64,000 nucleotides of DNA. It comes from Alishewanella aestuarii B11 (GTDB lineage: Bacteria > Pseudomonadota > Gammaproteobacteria > Enterobacterales > Alteromonadaceae). Location of the stretch: contig NZ_ALAB01000011.1 in NCBI RefSeq assembly GCF_000280055.1, positions 1 through 64,000 of the forward strand. Direction: 5' to 3'. Each line of letters begins with the position of its first letter. The stretch's first letter is position 1. Below the pieces are notes generated by a model. It saw only the letters and a program-made list of their open reading frames with translations, ran no database searches and had not been told where the DNA came from. A program made the position numbers and the translations under genes. Below are positions 63,151 to 64,000 of the stretch, piece after piece.

Positions 63151-64000
63151 ATGATTAAAAACATGACTGAGACATCGACAAATAACTTCTGGAGCATCTT
63201 CCGGATTTTCCTGGTACTGGGCCTAACCTCCTTCGGCGGGCCGGTTGCGCATCTTGGTTACTTTCGTACCGAGTTTGTTGAAAAACGTAAATGGCTGACT
63301 GAACGCGACTATGCTGAACTGGTGGCGTTATGCCAGTTCTTACCCGGCCCGGCCAGTAGCCAGGTGGGTTTAGCGCTTGGGTTATTGCGCGGGCGCTATC
63401 GCGGTGCGCTGGCTGCCTGGCTTGGTTTTACGCTGCCATCGGCTGGGGTATTGATTGCGTTTAGCCTCAGTTTGGCGATTTTACAAAGCCCGCTGTTGCA
63501 GGGTGCCTTGCAGGGCTTAAAGCTGGTGGCGGTGGCTGTGGTCGCTCATGCGGTTTGGGGCATGGCAAAAAGTTTATGTAATACGGTGCCAAAAGTCAGC
63601 ATTATGGCGCTAAGTGCGGTGTTGTTGCTGTTATTTCCGGTTATCTGGTTGCAACCTGTGGTGATCTTGCTCGGCGCGCTGCTCGGTTATTTTCTGTTAA
63701 AGCAGGAAGTAGCCGCAGCGGCCTCTGCTTTACCTCTTAGTGTGTCGAATACGGCGGCTAAGGCTTATGGTCTGTTATTTCTGGTCTTGTTATTCGGTTT
63801 ACCGCTAGTGGTGCAGCTCTATCCCGGTGCTGTTGTCACTATGTTCGATATTTTCTACCGTGCCGGTGCGCTGGTGTTTGGCGGGGGGCATGTGGTGTTG
63901 CCACTGTTACAGGCCGAAGTGGTGCCAACAGATCTGGTCAGTGCTGATAACTTTATTGCCGGTTATGCGGCAGCGCAGGCGGTACCCGGCCCCTTGTTTA
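63151..64000 (+). CDS. chrA: chromate transporter ChrA, truncated by the window edge
   Basis: The visible 283 residues show the CHR domain: FRIFLVLGLTSFGGPVAHLGYFRTEFVEKRKWLTERDYAELVALCQFLPGPASSQVGLALGLLRG, with the motif pair SFGGP and LPGPASSQ. A second half starts FYRAGALVFGGGHVVLPLL...AAQAVPGPL. A two-domain protein is therefore encoded, with the C-terminal end missing. ChrA expels chromate from the cytoplasm. ATG 63151 follows AAGGA closely; an in-frame ATG at 63163 is possible. Confidence 0.93.
   Translation, partial: MIKNMTETSTNNFWSIFRIFLVLGLTSFGGPVAHLGYFRTEFVEKRKWLTERDYAELVALCQFLPGPASSQVGLALGLLRGRYRGALAAWLGFTLPSAGVLIAFSLSLAILQSPLLQGALQGLKLVAVAVVAHAVWGMAKSLCNTVPKVSIMALSAVLLLLFPVIWLQPVVILLGALLGYFLLKQEVAAAASALPLSVSNTAAKAYGLLFLVLLFGLPLVVQLYPGAVVTMFDIFYRAGALVFGGGHVVLPLLQAEVVPTDLVSADNFIAGYAAAQAVPGPLF

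Noticed and set aside
1-64000. rRNA, tRNA or riboswitch genes
   Set aside because: No cloverleaf, rRNA block or recognisable riboswitch was seen when reading the intergenic gaps. A covariance-model scan would be decisive but cannot be run here.

Overview
The window looks like chromosome from a gammaproteobacterium of the Alteromonadales / Chromatiaceae type (Rheinheimera, Alishewanella, Arsukibacterium). The clues are the NagP-type N-acetylglucosamine permease, a TonB-receptor sucrose locus built around amylosucrase, abundant Gln/Leu-rich proteins, about 50% GC, and repeat families I associate with this group. The genus is an inference. No rRNA, tRNA or CRISPR array was seen.

Layout. 1-655: end of an IS4-type element with a frameshifted transposase. 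681-13912: AEC transporter, three poorly characterised membrane or regulatory genes, divergent metR/metE, GNAT, a lipoprotein with 19-residue repeats, a LysR gene divergent from a Thermus-type isocitrate dehydrogenase, and a chemoreceptor. 14052-20812: a QseBC/PmrAB-like two-component system directly downstream of a five-gene overlapping operon (thermostable-hemolysin family protein, AMP ligase, heme-oxygenase-like diiron enzyme, SDR, TPR protein). Near-identical CTTAAG-N5-type boxes lie before both the operon and the regulator; this is the best candidate for an undescribed system. 20925-31010: porin, lone CysA, cation/proton antiporter, cytochrome b561, RNase J-like protein and nagA-nagP/nagB. 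31100-33226: an EF-hand membrane protein of unknown role.

33309-43269: sucrose utilisation. It holds fructokinase, amylosucrase, MFS permease, LacI regulator and TonB receptor, with five CTTAAACGTTTAAG-like operators placed before each transcription unit. A Phd/ParE-like toxin-antitoxin pair and a lipoprotein sit inside it. 43380-52949: housekeeping and accessory genes (AcpH, ion channel, outer-membrane protein, M14 peptidase, GNAT, VbhA-Fic pair, hydrolases) and a pectate-lyase fragment. 52975-53320 is a long imperfect palindrome containing two inverted 88-bp hairpin repeats.

53469-64000: aldo-keto reductase, then arsR-gapdh-arsJ (arsenate efflux as 1-arseno-3-phosphoglycerate). Next comes a debris-rich accessory zone: S9 peptidase and IS3 remnants, ltrA, a complete and a truncated quinone-oxidoreductase-like gene, an SDR/LysR pair, and an ISAs1 transposase fragment split by a 312-bp TA-flanked MITE. 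Removing the MITE restores the reading frame exactly. A truncated chrA runs off the right edge. The same MITE terminus occurs alone at 30991-31009.
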